From Erpobdella octoculata (Eukaryota; Annelida; Clitellata; Hirudinida; Erpobdellidae), in assembly GCA_963978895.1 (NCBI GenBank), contig OZ022242.1, positions 29,201,806 through 29,265,805 of the forward strand: 64,000 bases of DNA, given 5' to 3'. Positions 1 to 26,194 of the stretch are shown here, in pieces. The position numbers and the translations under genes were made by a program. The notes under the pieces are model-generated. The model was not told where the DNA came from, did not search any database, and worked only from the letters and a program-made list of their open reading frames with translations. Each line of letters starts with the position of its first letter. Position 1 is the stretch's first letter.

Positions 1-401
1 TAGAGTAGAAACTAAATACTAATTTTTACTCCTGTAGCATTAACAGTTTTTGAGTAGAAGCTACTTTAAAAACCAAATAACCCAATTTTCCAACCCACGT
101 TTGAGGTCCGGGAAACCGAATTTTCAAAAAATGGTGAAACACGTATCTTTTTATTTTTTAAAAAGAATCTAATTTTTGGTTTTCGAGATATACATTGTTT
201 TAGAAAAAAGTTTGTTTTCCAGTTTTTTCCCCTCAGGAGCAAAATTTTCGAAAATCCTTTCTTAGCGGAAGTTTACGCTATAAAAGTAATATAAGTTCCA
301 AATTTCACGTTCCTAGGATGAGGCGTTTGAGCTCGGCGTTGATTATCAGTCAGTCATCTGTCAGTCAGTCAGTCAGGACATGTTCTTTTATATATATATA
401 G
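1..401. repeat. dispersed AT-rich repeat ending in CAGTCAGT units
   Basis: The segment carries a phrase about aligned blocks of 'tttgaggtcc' and 'ggtgaaacacgta' and ends with GGATGAGGCGTTTGAGC, several CAGTCAGT units and a short TATATATATAG run. The same modules recur inverted at 13.9-14.7 kb and directly at 57.1-57.8 kb, so this is one dispersed family. The AT-rich body and the conserved terminal block suggest a non-autonomous, possibly Helitron-like element. No coding capacity is seen. The left end may lie outside the window. Confidence 0.6.
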
Positions 402-999
402 ATTTACACATATTTCAAATATCAAGTATTTGAAAGAATGTGGTCAAGGTTTTCTATTTTATAGACTTATTATCATAAAAAATTGCAAACAATTATAGTA
501 ACCGCCTAATTACAAAAGTTTTTCATGTTTCACTTAATTTTAGCTTTTAAGTGTCTGATGACCTAACTCTATGATGAAAAAAAGAGGTGTTTTGTGTTGA
601 TATTGCTCCAGAGAGAAAAAATACAGAAAGAAAGTGAAAGAGAAAAAAAGAAAAAAGAGGGGGAAATTGCGAGTATATTAAAAGTTTAATTTCGATTCCT
701 TTTGTTTGATTTTACTAAATAAAAAATTCAAAATATCTTATCACGAGCTTTATAACGACAGCAATCAAAATTAAAAAAACTGAAAAAAAATCGGGCTCCG
801 CCTTACAAAATTCCTGGATCCGTGCTGGTTGTAGCAAAAGGAATGATGAATGTCAGCAAACTTTTGGCCAAAGATGGGTAGCTATCTAAAAAAAGTGTGA
901 AGTTTTTTACTTTTAACAATTTAATAAGAAAATAGGTAAGAAACCATTAGGATTAGTTTTAGTTTGTCGAAAATAGACCAGAATCCAGAGATGTTACGA
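402..999. other. no recognisable feature
   Basis: AT-rich sequence with homopolymer runs and a GA-rich patch near 610-660. I see no exon, repeat end or RNA gene here. Confidence 0.5.
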
Positions 1000-1160
1000 G
1001 TACTTATGGTCCGAGTACGAGTACCATGGTTCATGGTACAAGTACCATGGTATTGAGTTATCGAGTACGAGTACGAGTACCAAGGCTTCGAGTACAAGTA
1101 CGAGTACGAGTACTTGAAAACGGTACTCGAGTTGTACTCGAGTACGAGTACCAAGTACTA
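1000..1160. repeat. GAGTAC-based palindromic minisatellite
   Basis: Degenerate head-to-tail and inverted runs of a hexamer close to GAGTAC/GTACTC. GTAC is its own complement, so both strands look alike and the tract can fold back on itself. Open frames rich in Ser-Tyr here are artefacts of the repeat. Confidence 0.75.
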
Positions 1161-2371
1161 CATATCTGCCAGAATCCATGTTGAGGTAAACTTGCCTGCG
1201 TCACACCGAGCTCTTTTCTGTCTAAGACCGTCAATCGATTCTGATTTGTTTTTTTTCTATTTCAAAGCTGAGAATGACTTTTTAACTGCAGTATTTAATA
1301 GTAAGATCGTCTCGATCAGACGGGAAAAGGTTATTTCTTATTACAGATGACAACATTTGTTTTGACGAGAGTGACTTTTTTATGTCTCTTATTAGACGTT
1401 TTTGTGGGAGTGACCAAATGAGACTCTTCTATGTTTCAAACTCTAAACTAGAATTGTTCAAGCTAAACTTTAACAGTTCGACTACTTTTATGATTTTGGG
1501 CTGTGCGATTTTTCATGGCTACAAGGATAACTTGGAGGAGTTGCCAAATTTCAATAAAATCTGTTCGTCGGTTTTCATTTGATGCTTGAATATACAAACA
1601 TACAAACATTGCCTTTTATATATAAGATAATTACTGTTGTAAAAATTTGCTGTTAAATCATCTGAGCTTATTTAGACGAATGAAAGTGTCATTTTCAACT
1701 TTTTTCGCTGGACCTACCGATGGCGGTCTAAATGTTTTTTGAGATATTATTTGAAATAAATTTTGCATTAAATTGGTGTAAAAAACCCAAAATTTTCATA
1801 TATCTGGCAAATATCAAAACTATTCATGGTCTAGAGTCTAGAGGTAAATTTAGTAAAGATGAAGCCTCAGGATACAGTTAAACAAAATGAAGTTGCAAGC
1901 TAAGTAAAAAATTAAAGTTGAATTTTTTTGATAAAACGTTAAGGGGGCCGGGCCCCTCGGGCCCTTCTCATGGATCTGTTGCTGCTTCTTGTGTCTGGAT
2001 ACTTCTAAAGCAGTTTTTACAACATAGCACCTTGTAACTATTAGCGAGGAAGTCTTTCATTGACACGTCAACAAATTGCTTTTTATTTGATTCATTGCTT
2101 AAAAAAGCTGCTTGGTCACTAAAACAGACTTTCTATCATTTATAACTATATCTGGTCAAGCTCTAAATGCACGTCTATCACGCTTGTAATCCTTGACAGT
2201 TGGCCCATTTAAATATTCATCAAAACAATTGAAACATTTGTTTTTTTTTTCGTTTGTTTGAATAACTGCCACTCAAAACTTAAAATGCTAGAGGTCTGAA
2301 ACTTAGGTACTATTTAGATTCTACTTAAAAAACATAGATACACACATGTTTCACTATTTCTGATCATTTAA
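1161..2371. other. no recognisable gene; unassigned non-coding DNA
   Basis: AT-rich sequence with short open frames that show no domain, no neighbouring splice context and no codon bias. Nothing can be supported. Confidence 0.4.
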
Positions 2372-2662
2372 ATGTTAATGATCATTCCTGAGACTGGGCG
2401 AGTTTATATCCAGTCTGTTAGTAAGTTGAGCGATAATAATCCTCAGCTGTTGGAGGACGTGCGCTGTAGCACAATGGCACATATAACGCTATCTGCGTTG
2501 TGGATGACGCAACCGCGGCAGGCTTATGGGTTTCATTATGTAGATCTCACAAATAGAGCAAACTTCTTCGGAAGAGCTGTGAAAAATATCCTCGGTACGA
2601 AGATTTATCAGTGCAGTTTTAACCGTGTCCACTGCTTCCAGCATGCAACTGAGTGTGGCTGA
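2372..2662 (+). pseudogene. unassigned open frame, faint CRAL-TRIO-like similarity
   Basis: A 96-codon open frame that is less AT-rich than its surroundings. The order GRVYIQSV, then DVRCSTMAHITLSAL, then QAYGFHYVDLTN resembles the strand-helix-strand layout of CRAL-TRIO lipid-binding domains (the stretch around 'V.IFDLEG' in tocopherol-transfer-like proteins). The match is by eye and weak. No clear flanking splice sites or partner exons were found, so it may be a lone exon, a retro-fragment or TE coding debris. Confidence 0.25.
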
Positions 2663-2849
2663 CGACGATTGAAGAGACCGTTGAGTTCCTCTTGTGGACC
2701 AAACAACTTCATGGCGGCCTTCAAACCAAGAAGTATAACTGCGCTGCGTAAACTGTTCAACAAACCATTTGCTTTTGTAGCTGTCTCTCCATGATTTCTA
2801 TTGAGATCTTTTAGACTACTTAGATCTCTTCTCTCATTCTGTCATTGTA

Positions 2850-2892
2850 AAAAAGCGCTATATAAAAATCCTGTATAATAATAATAATTCTG
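2850..2892 (+). repeat. L2-type LINE/SINE 3' tail
   Basis: The string AAAAAGCGCTATATAAA followed by (TAA)n is typical of the 3' end of L2-like LINEs and their SINE partners. The same GCGC(T)TTAC...(TAA)n motif, inverted, ends the minus-strand LINE at 11.65 kb. No LINE coding sequence is visible upstream, so this is a 5'-truncated insertion. Confidence 0.5.
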
Positions 2893-3216
2893 TCTCGAAT
2901 TTTTCTCTCATTCTGTCTCAAATTCTTCTCTCATTCTGTCTCAAATTGACTATTTCAATTCTCTCTATATTATGATCTGACTCTACCCTTCATCCTCTTT
3001 CTAAAGCCTTTAATTGTGTGCACGCTTTATAGTTTCTCGCACCTGTTATTATTCTCCTATCTCTCCATCTCTTGTTAACATTTGCTTAATAATGTTTAAA
3101 ATTAAAAATTGCTCTCCTCCAATCTAACTGACTTAATAAAAATCCCTCTTAAGTCTGGTCTTCGATCTTCCTCTCTTAGCCACTTTTCTGTTAAGCATTC
3201 TTTTGCTAAACTCTCT

Positions 3217-3464
3217 TTTTACAAACTTTTATTTAGGTTGCAATCTCTGTTTGTGTGTGTGTCTTTCTCTGTACGAAAATCTTGCAAGTAAAGTTTAACC
3301 AGCTTTTTGACTAGCTAGGAGCCTGAAATTTCACCATAGCTTTATTGGATGACAATACATGATTCAATTAAAAAAACCTAATTTGAACATCTTTCGTATT
3401 TCTAAATCGAGTGTATTTGAAATAAAAGTTTGAGTTGAAAAACTCGTTTTTTCCTTTACTTGTT
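3217..3464 (+). mobile_element. dispersed element ending TTTACTTGTT (Helentron-like), copy 1
   Basis: The element starts with TTTACAAACTTTTATTTAGG and ends with a small hairpin (GAAAAAC/GTTTTTTC) followed by TTTACTTGTT. The same start, middle (CTTGCAAGTAAA, TTTAACCAGC) and end occur near 20.7, 56.9 and 58.1 kb. A hairpin just inside a constant 3' end, without terminal inverted repeats, is Helitron/Helentron-like; that assignment is inference. Confidence 0.6.
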
Positions 3465-3476
3465 CCTACTCTGTTA

Positions 3477-3718
3477 GGGCGTGTTTTTTTATTCACCAGG
3501 TTATCAACCACACTCACCAAAACTTTATTAAATTCATCAATTATCTCAGTTACGCGTTTTATTTATTCACTTAGATGAGTCCCTAAACCAAACCACGGTG
3601 AATGTGGTTTGAACCAGAGCAATTATCAGGTGAATAAAAAACGTAACGGAGATATTTGATGACTTATAAAAAGCTTGTTGAGTGTGGTTGATAACCTGGT
3701 TAATAAAAAAACACACCC
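3477..3718. mobile_element. MITE with long terminal inverted repeats
   Basis: The left end GGGCGTGTTTTTTTATT and right end AATAAAAAAACACACCC are near-perfect inverted complements. Inverted similarity continues inward for roughly 95 bp (GGTTATCAACCACACTC against GAGTGTGGTTGATAACC), leaving a short spacer. It has no coding capacity and no clear target duplication. The superfamily is not determined. Confidence 0.7.
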
Positions 3719-4242
3719 GTACCTTTCTCTGGAACTACCCTCCTACTTCTCTTATTAAATCTACTTCTTTCACTGTTTTACGTCGTGGACTTAAAACTTA
3801 TAATTATTATCATTGTTTCTATAATATTAAGGAAGCGCCATCTATTTTGCTATCCATCATTTTGTTTTTATCCGCATCATCATTCATTTCCATTATTCAA
3901 CAATACAAGATATAGTACTCAATTACTCTTGTTTAAAAACTACAATAAAGAAAATTGGTACTGTATCATTGTGTTTGTAAGGTCTTCAATTCAAACCACC
4001 ATCTTTCTTTTCTACACACCCTCTTTTTGTTCAATGTAATAGCCTATATATGATACAGTGCTCAGTTGTTTTGATTATCGTTGTGCTTGTAATGTTATGG
4101 CCATTTTGGTTTTTATCTTTTCACAAATTTCCCAAATCTGAATCTGGGTGGAACTTCATGTTTTTACAGACACTCTTCCCTGACCAAAACAACTTTTCTA
4201 TGCTTGTTTCGCATTTTGTCTGAGTTATATTTTTTCTACTTG

Positions 4243-4397
<155 letters not shown>

Positions 4398-4693
4398 AAT
4401 GTGTGTGAGAGTATGTGTATAAAACTAGAACAATATAAACCCATGTTATAAATTTTCAAAGTAAAAATATGATTTCATGCAAAAAATAAAGAAATGAAAC
4501 AAAGGAGAAACAATACAGCCATCATCTGATACGATTAATAAATGGATGTCTGCATGTCACCCATCCTCTTTTTACATCAACTAATTCCAATTGACATACG
4601 ATGGTTTTTACTAATGTTTCCAAGTGAAATAATTGAGATGGCATAAAAATGTTGGAAATAAAAATATAAAACATGACAGTCTCAACACAAACG

Positions 4694-19405
<14,712 letters not shown>

Positions 19406-20138
19406 TTAAACGTTTTATAAAACTTTAAAACCGTTTAAAAGCAATCTGAATGTGTAAACAAAAAAATAACAGTGACGTGCTGATAAGCTTGGCTAGTTAA
19501 GCGCTATTAAATAAATAAAAATAATGCGTACTACTTGATTTAAAATTGAATTGTTTTTTAAGATATGCAATTAGTTAATTGGTGTTTACAATTACATAGA
19601 AATAATTACATAGACATTATATTTTTTTTCAATTTACATGTACATATTTTTATGGACCACAAAAGTCTGACGTCACACGAGCTCATACTATATCTCTACA
19701 CCTTTTCTGGATCAATTTAAAAGAATTACGAATCAATTTAAAAGAAATGCGAATCAATTTAAAAGAAATACGAATCAATTTAAAAGAAATACGAATCAAT
19801 TTAAAAAAATACGAATCAATTTAAAAAAATACGAATCAATTTAAAAGAAATACGAATCAATTTAAAAGAAATACGAATCACTTTAAAAGAAATACGAATC
19901 AATTTAAAAGAAATACGAATCAATTTAAAAGTTCTTTCTTGTACCAGATGCTTTTGAACTACCTCAACTTTACAATAAGGTTTTACATAACAAGAACTAT
20001 GAAACAATACATATGAATCAACAATCCAGCCAGAAGGTATGAGCAGGGTTGTTAAGAGCGGTAACGCCGCGCTACCGCTATTGTTGTAGCGGCGCTATTT
20101 TTAAGGTAGCGGTAGCGGCGCTACTGGCTGACAAGATC

Positions 20139-21525
20139 CAGGGACGTAAATTGGGGGGGGCAGGGGGGGGGCATTTGCCCCCCCCTGATTTTCAAAATTT
20201 GATTTTTTTTTACCTAGAGTTTACTATATATTTATTTAATTTTAACTTTACTTAAGCTAGTGATGATGCAATGCGTATTGGAATCCTTCCGGCGTGTATA
20301 GACAATTCGCCCCCCCTTGATTTCCAAAATTAAAATTTTTTTTTTACTTAGAGTTTACTATATAATATGTTAATTTTAACTTTACTTAACCTCGTGATGA
20401 TTCAATGCGTATTGGAATTCTTTTTGCGTGTGTAGACAATTTTATATCTTAGCTCGATGCTAGATTTACCAATAACTGCAGAGTAATAATTTGTGTATCA
20501 GTGTTGGTCCAAAGATTAGCTGTTTTCTGTGCCAAAATACAATAAGAGAACTCGTGGAATTTTACCCTATTAGTGGTATTAATACAATGTTGATTCCCTC
20601 ACAGCTGTCTACATCAAAGTAGTTATTATTTATTACACAAAAATAAACTAAATTATACCCACTCCATCTTTGACATATTTTTTACAAACTTTTATTTAGG
20701 TTACAATCCCTGTTTTAGTGTGTGTGTGTGTGTCTTTCTATGTACGCAAATCTTGCAAGTGAAATTTAACCAGCATTTTGACCAGCTAGGAAGTTGAAAC
20801 TTTCAGCATAGCTTTATATTGGATGAAAATACATGATTCAATTAAAAAAAAGCTTTGAACATCTTTTGCATTTCTAAATTAAATGTGTTTGAAATCAAAG
20901 TTTGTGTTGAAAAACTCGTTTTTCCTTTACTTGTTTTACTAATCCTGTACTTGCCCTGCAATATGATTAAATCATTCATCCCCCTTATACCCAGTGGCGC
21001 GTGGCGAATCCAGAATTTTCTGGTGGGGGATTCACTTCAGAAATTTTTTATATTCTTTTCTAAAAAGCTAATAACTGGTAAGGGGTAGTCGTAAGTATTT
21101 TTCAAAAATTTTTCAAAGACTTCTAATTTCTCCTCCCAAAAAAGCTACGGTCGTCTTCTAAAAACAAGGTATTATACCCAAAAAAATTTCAATTGAAACT
21201 TTGATGGGGGATGCATTTCCCCATCCCTCTCTGCTTGTACCTACGTATTTATATAACTGTAAAAGGTAATGTGTGTGTGAGAGCATTCGTTTATCACATC
21301 CAAGCCGCAGGAGCAATTTTAACAACATTTGGCATGCAGGTAACTTCATTGATAAAAAAATTTTGAAAAATTAAAAAAAAAAGTTATTTCTTTGACGTTT
21401 CGTTGGCAAAAACGTAAAAAAACTAAGCACAAAAAACCCGGACAACACCGGGTAACCCTGTCAGTAAGCTATATAATGGCGGGAAAATTTTGCCCCCCCT
21501 GGAAAATGCTGAATTTACGTCCCTG
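20139..21525. mobile_element. hAT transposon, non-autonomous, 1,387 bp
   Basis: The ends CAGGGACGTAAATT and AATTTACGTCCCTG form a 14-bp perfect TIR. A perfect 8-bp duplication ACAAGATC flanks it (20131-20138 and 21526-21533). Just inside are G8/C8 runs able to form a hairpin. The interior carries a TTTACTTGTT-family element and a CAGTGGCG-type hAT end. No transposase remains. Confidence 0.92.
20681..20935 (+). mobile_element. dispersed element ending TTTACTTGTT, copy 2
   Basis: Same start (TTTACAAACTTTTATTTAGG), body and hairpin-plus-TTTACTTGTT end as the copy at 3.2 kb. It lies inside the hAT. Confidence 0.65.
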
Positions 21526-21963
21526 ACAAGATCGTTGATGGTAGAGCCGCTACATTTTTTTAGCTGACAACTGTTGTTTTTCTCCCGCGTTTCGCCACGT
21601 TGAGAATTTGGCACGAAAATTAATTAACGCCAAATAAGCGGTAATACTCAACGGAGCGTGTATTAAAGAAAATATAAATATTCGTATATATTTTTGTTAA
21701 AAATAAATTTTTATGCTTTCATTTTAAAATTATTTTTATTTCTTTTAAATTGATTCGTATTTTTTTTAAATTGATTCGTATTTCATTTAAATTGATTTGT
21801 ATTTCTTTAAATTGATTCGTATTTCTTTTAAATTGGTTCGTATTTCTTTTAAATTGATTTGTATTTCTTTTAAATTGATTCGTATTTCTTTTAAATTGAT
21901 TCGTAATTCTTTTAAATTGATCCAGAAAAGGTGTAGAGGTCATAGATATCTATGGTAGAGGTC

Positions 21964-22284
21964 ATGGGTAATCCGCGAATTGAAAAATGCCAGTGAGCTG
22001 TGAATGGACGAAAGGGTAAACCGCGAACTTTTTGCGAAAATACGCTGCGATTGGATCGCCGAAAAGGATCACGTGAGAGACCTTATCACAGTTTACCGAT
22101 TGTTTCTGGCACTGTCGTTAGAAATTTTGAAATACGTGTGTTGCTCGCAGCTAAACGATCACTTTTAGCGTCTGTTTGCTCGAACTTTAGTGTATATTTT
22201 CCAGCTCTATTTTCCTATCAATCATTGCAATGGAAATGTTCGGAACATTGCCGGTAGAATTTTTAGTGAGGCAACGACCTTCTC
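21964..22284 (+). other. TE 5'-end-like segment with GCGAAC motifs and short coding start
   Basis: The block GGGTAAACCGCGAACTTTT, then GCGATTGG and GATCACGTGAGAGACC, resembles the left end of the PHD element at 45,083 (TTTGCGAACTCGG, GTGATTGG, AATCATGTGATAG). A short open stretch follows (MEMFGTLPVEFLVRQRPS) up to the minisatellite element. A related segment (RRKVRKRPAEEN...) follows that element at about 23,570. This may be the 5' end of the Ulp1/PHD TE whose 3' part lies at 26.2-26.8 kb; that link is inference. Confidence 0.35.
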
Positions 22285-23563
22285 GGTTCCACGACAAAAC
22301 GTTCACAGACAAAATGTTCAACGACAAAATGTTCCCGACAAAACGTTCACGACACAACGTTCACGACAAAATGTTCACGACAAAATGATCACCGACAAAA
22401 CGTTCACGACAAAACGTTCACGAAAAATGTTCACGCACAAAATGTTCACAGACAAAATGTTCACAGACAAAATGCTCACAGACAAAATGTTCAACGACAA
22501 AACGTTCACGACAAAACGTTCACGACACAACGTTCACGACACAACGTTCACGACACAACGTTCACGACAAAATGTTCACACTGAAAAATAAAAATTTTGT
22601 TTTATTATGTCAAGATCGCTTGCAAACTAATTATTAAGTCATTTTTTGTGATGTGTCTATTCACCATTTTATTTACCTAAGCAAAGTATATGTGCATGAC
22701 AGCATGAAACTAATATACGTATTGGCAACATCAAATGATCTTCAATTAATAAATAATTGTATGGAGTTATAGCTATTTGGCTTTTTTCTTTTTCATCCAT
22801 ATGTTGAGCCTTTTTATCATCGTTCCATTTATTAACTAGTTAATGTCGGTTAATTTGCTTTTGGATACCCTAACTTTTTAGTTTTTAATTGCTAGAGACT
22901 GGAGATGTATTTTCAATTCTAGTTGAAAAACGCAAGTAGCTGCATGCTGCTTTACCCAAGTCACCGTTACGTTAATTAGCTAATTAAAGGAGGCTATATT
23001 GCTCTTGGAAGCCGATAACTTCTTAATCGCTAGGCTACAACGATCAAGGCTTCTTTCTGTCGTTCACTTAATTAAAATTGAAACATCAAATGAATCTCAA
23101 TTAATAACTAATTGCATTTCTTTTTCTGTTTAATCGGAGTTATTAAAGATTTCATATTTTGACCCTTTTAATCATCGTTCCATTTATTAACTAGTTAATG
23201 CGGGTTGGTTAATTTTCTCTTGGATACCCTTAACTTTTTAATCTTTAGAATACAGCCATCAAACCTTATTTACGTCGTTTGCTTAATTGAAATTGAAAAT
23301 TCAAACGATCTCAAATTAGTAACCAATTGTATTTTCCTATTATAGCCATCTCATTTCATCTGTTTTTTTTCTTTCTTGCCGAAACAGTTTTGTCGTTGAA
23401 CATTTTGTCTGTGAACATTTTGTCTGTGAACATTTTGTCTGTGAACATTTTGTCTGTGAACATTTTGTCGTGAACGTTGTGTCGTGAACGTTGTGTCGTG
23501 AACGTTTTGTCGGGAACATTTTGTCGTTGAACATTTTGTCTGTGAACGTTTTGTCGTGACACC
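22285..23563. mobile_element. foldback element with 14-17-bp minisatellite TIRs, copy 1
   Basis: It opens GGTTCCACGACAAAACG and closes CGTTTTGTCGTGACACC. Each arm is an array of units close to GACAAAACGTTCAC, on the + strand at left (to about 22,580) and inverted at right (from about 23,390). The interior (22,590-23,380) closely matches copy 2. No target duplication is visible at this copy (GACCTTCTC against GGTAGGAGA), so the flanks may be rearranged. Confidence 0.85.
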
Positions 23564-23819
23564 GGTAGGAGAAAGGTTAGGAAGAGACCGGCCGAGGAAA
23601 ATATTTATAACTCGATGGAGGTTTGGCTAAAAAAGCAGAAAAAGATAAATCTTATTTCGAAGCTCTTGCTGCCAAAAAACAGTTTCTGTCAGTGCCTCTT
23701 TACTGCTCTTACAAGAAATATCCAAAAGGCTGAAAATGGTCTAGTTCTCGAGGAGAGATATTATAAAGAATTAAGTTTAAACACAACTGCAATCCTATGC
23801 AAGAGTGGCAATTAAAATT

Positions 23820-26161
23820 GGTTCCACGACAAAACGTTCACAGACAAAATGTTCAACGACAAAATGTTCCCGACAAAACGTTCACGACACAACGTTCACG
23901 ACAAAATGTTCACGACAAAATGAACACCGACAAAACGTTCACAGACAAAATGTTCAACGACAAAATGTTCAACGACAAAATGTTCACGACAAAACGTTCA
24001 CGACAAAACGTTCACGAAAAATGTTCACGCACAAAACGTTCACAGACAAAATGTTCACAGACAAAATGCTCACAGACAAAATGTTCAACGACAAAACGTT
24101 TACGACAAAACGTCCACGACAAAATGTTCACACTGCAAAATAAAAATTTTGTTTTATTATGTCAAGATCGCTTGCAAACTTATTATTAAGTCATTTTTTG
24201 TGATGTGTCTATTCACCATTTTATTTACCTAAGCAAAGTATGTGTGTATGACAGCATGAAACTAATACGTATTGGCAACATCAAATGATCTTCAATTAAT
24301 AAATAATTGTATGGAGTTATAGCTATTTGGCTTTTTTCTTTTTCATCCATATTTTGATCCTTTTTATCATCGTTCCATTTATTAACTAGTTAATGCCGGT
24401 TAATTTGCTTTTGGATACCCTAACTTTTTAGTTTTTAATTGCTAGAGATGTATTTTCAATTCTAGTTGAAAAACGCAAGTAGCTGCATGCTGCTTTACCC
24501 AAGTCACCGATACGTTAATTAGCTAATTAAAGGAGGCTATATTGCTCTTGGAAGCCGATAACTTCTTAATCGCTAGGCTACAACGATCAAGGCTTCTTTC
24601 CGTCGTTCACTTAATCAAAATTGAAACATCAAATGAATCTCAATTAATAACTAATTGCATTTCTTTTTTTTTAATCGGAGTTAATAAAGATTTCATATTT
24701 TGACCCTTTTAATCATCATTCCATTTATTATCTAGTTAATGCGGGTTGGTTAATTTTCTCTTGGATACTCTTAACTTTTTATTACCAATGCTTTTATTAA
24801 CTCGTCGGCTCTGTTTTTCTGTCTGTTTCTCTGTCTGTTTCAAATCTTGCAATCAATTTTTGAGTCACTTCCTGATGGTAGATTTTTTTCAAATTTTGCA
24901 TACATGCTCAAGATAGAAGACAATGCAATATTCAATTATTAGTTTTACAATAATTCAATTAATTTAGTTAATTTTCTTGAGGATTTTATCGAGGGGTTTC
25001 TTGAGGGTTTTCTTGAGGGTTTTCTTGAGGGTTTTCTTGACCACAAAACGCTAACCGACTGGCAGACTATTTTACCAAGTTAACACGAACCACACTCACT
25101 GACCGCGATTCTCAAGCGTGTACGAAATTTTCATGAAAATAGTTGAGATATTTAAATTTTATGCTTTTTGATGATATTTTTATTATTATTACCAATGTTT
25201 TTATTAACTCGTCGTCTCTGTTTCTCTGTCTGTCTGTTTGTTTCTCTGTCTGTTTCAAATCTTGCAATCAATTTTTGAGTCACTTCCTGATGATAGATTT
25301 TTTCAAATTTTGCATACATGCTTAAAATAGAAGACAATGCAATATTCAATTATTAGTTTTACAATAAGTCAATTAATTTAGATAATTTTAATTAATTTCG
25401 ATATTTCGATATAATTAAGATATTTCGACTTTAACATAAAATAAAAGAGTAATATAAGAAAAAATTGATTGCAAAATTTGTGTTTTAATTACATATAAGA
25501 GCATTGGTTTTAAAAATTCGTTTTTAATTTACTTGTTAATCTTTAGAATACAGCAATCAAACCTTATTTACGTCGTTTGCTTAATTGAAATTGAAAATTC
25601 AAACGTTCTCAAATTAGTAACCAATTGTATTTTTCTATTATAGCTATCTCATTTCATCTGTTTTTTTCCTTCTTGCTGAAACAGTTTACAGTCCTCCGAT
25701 CCATACTCATCTGGTTGCAGTTTGAGTTAGGGGTATCAAAGAGGAAATTAACATTGCATTTACTATTGTTAACGTTTTATTTGCGCTTATTTTGTGAAAC
25801 AAAAAATATTTTATCATTTAAAACTAAACTAAATTTAAAAGTTGCAATCGTGAACATTTTGTCGTGAACGTTGTGTCGTGAACGTTTTGTCGTGAACATT
25901 TTGTCGTTGAACATTTTGTCTGTGAACGTTTTGTCTGTGAACATTTTGTCTGTGAACATTTTGTCGTGAACATTTTGTCGTGAACGTTGTGTCGTGAACG
26001 CTTTGTCGGGAACATTTTGTCGTTGAACATTTTGTCTGTGAACGTTTTGTCTGTGAACATTTTGTCTGTGAACATTTTGTCGTGAACATTTTGTCGTGAA
26101 CGTTTTGTCGGGAACATTTTGTCGTTGAACATTTTGTCTGTTGACGTTTTGTCGTGACACC
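23820..26161. mobile_element. foldback element with minisatellite TIRs, copy 2, 9-bp TSD
   Basis: Same ends as copy 1. A perfect 9-bp duplication ATTAAAATT flanks it (23811-23819 and 26162-26170), which shows that the minisatellite-armed unit moved as one element. Left array to about 24,135; right array from about 25,853. The interior equals copy 1 plus a 0.75-kb insertion. Long TIRs with a 9-bp TSD fit Mutator-like transposons and also foldback elements of the Drosophila FB type. No transposase is present. Confidence 0.9.
24782..25537 (+). mobile_element. 0.75-kb insertion in foldback copy 2, with internal direct repeat
   Basis: Compared with copy 1, extra sequence lies between TTAACTTTTTA and ATCTTTAGAATA. 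It contains two about 190-bp direct repeats (24,784-24,975 and 25,189-25,385) sharing TTATTAACTCGTCG and CTTGCAATCAATTTTTGAG. It ends TTTACTTGTT like the Helentron-like family. No TSD is evident, as expected for Helitron-type insertion. Confidence 0.65.
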
Positions 26162-26194
26162 ATTAAAATTTATATTTAGATATATTTTGTCGTT

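Larger units (their letters stand above)
19694..21938. mobile_element. foldback element with 21-bp minisatellite arms
   Basis: The left arm starts CTCTACACCTTTTCTGGATC and continues as about ten units of a 21-mer AATCAATTTAAAAGAAATACG (to about 19,932). The right arm (about 21,722-21,938) is the inverted version and ends GATCCAGAAAAGGTGTAGAG. The interior contains a segment starting CAGGGTTGTTAAGAGCGG with TAGCGGTAGCGG motifs and, inside it, a hAT. No clear target duplication is seen. It lies just upstream of UBXN7 exon 1. Confidence 0.8.

Noticed and set aside
921..1179. Minus-strand frames rich in Ser-Tyr/Val-Leu near 1 kb
   Set aside because: They arise from the GAGTAC minisatellite, not from a conserved protein.
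22285..26161. CRISPR-like arrays of regularly spaced short repeats
   Set aside because: Units are contiguous without unique spacers, occur as inverted pairs at element ends, and the genome is clearly eukaryotic. They are minisatellite arms of foldback elements.
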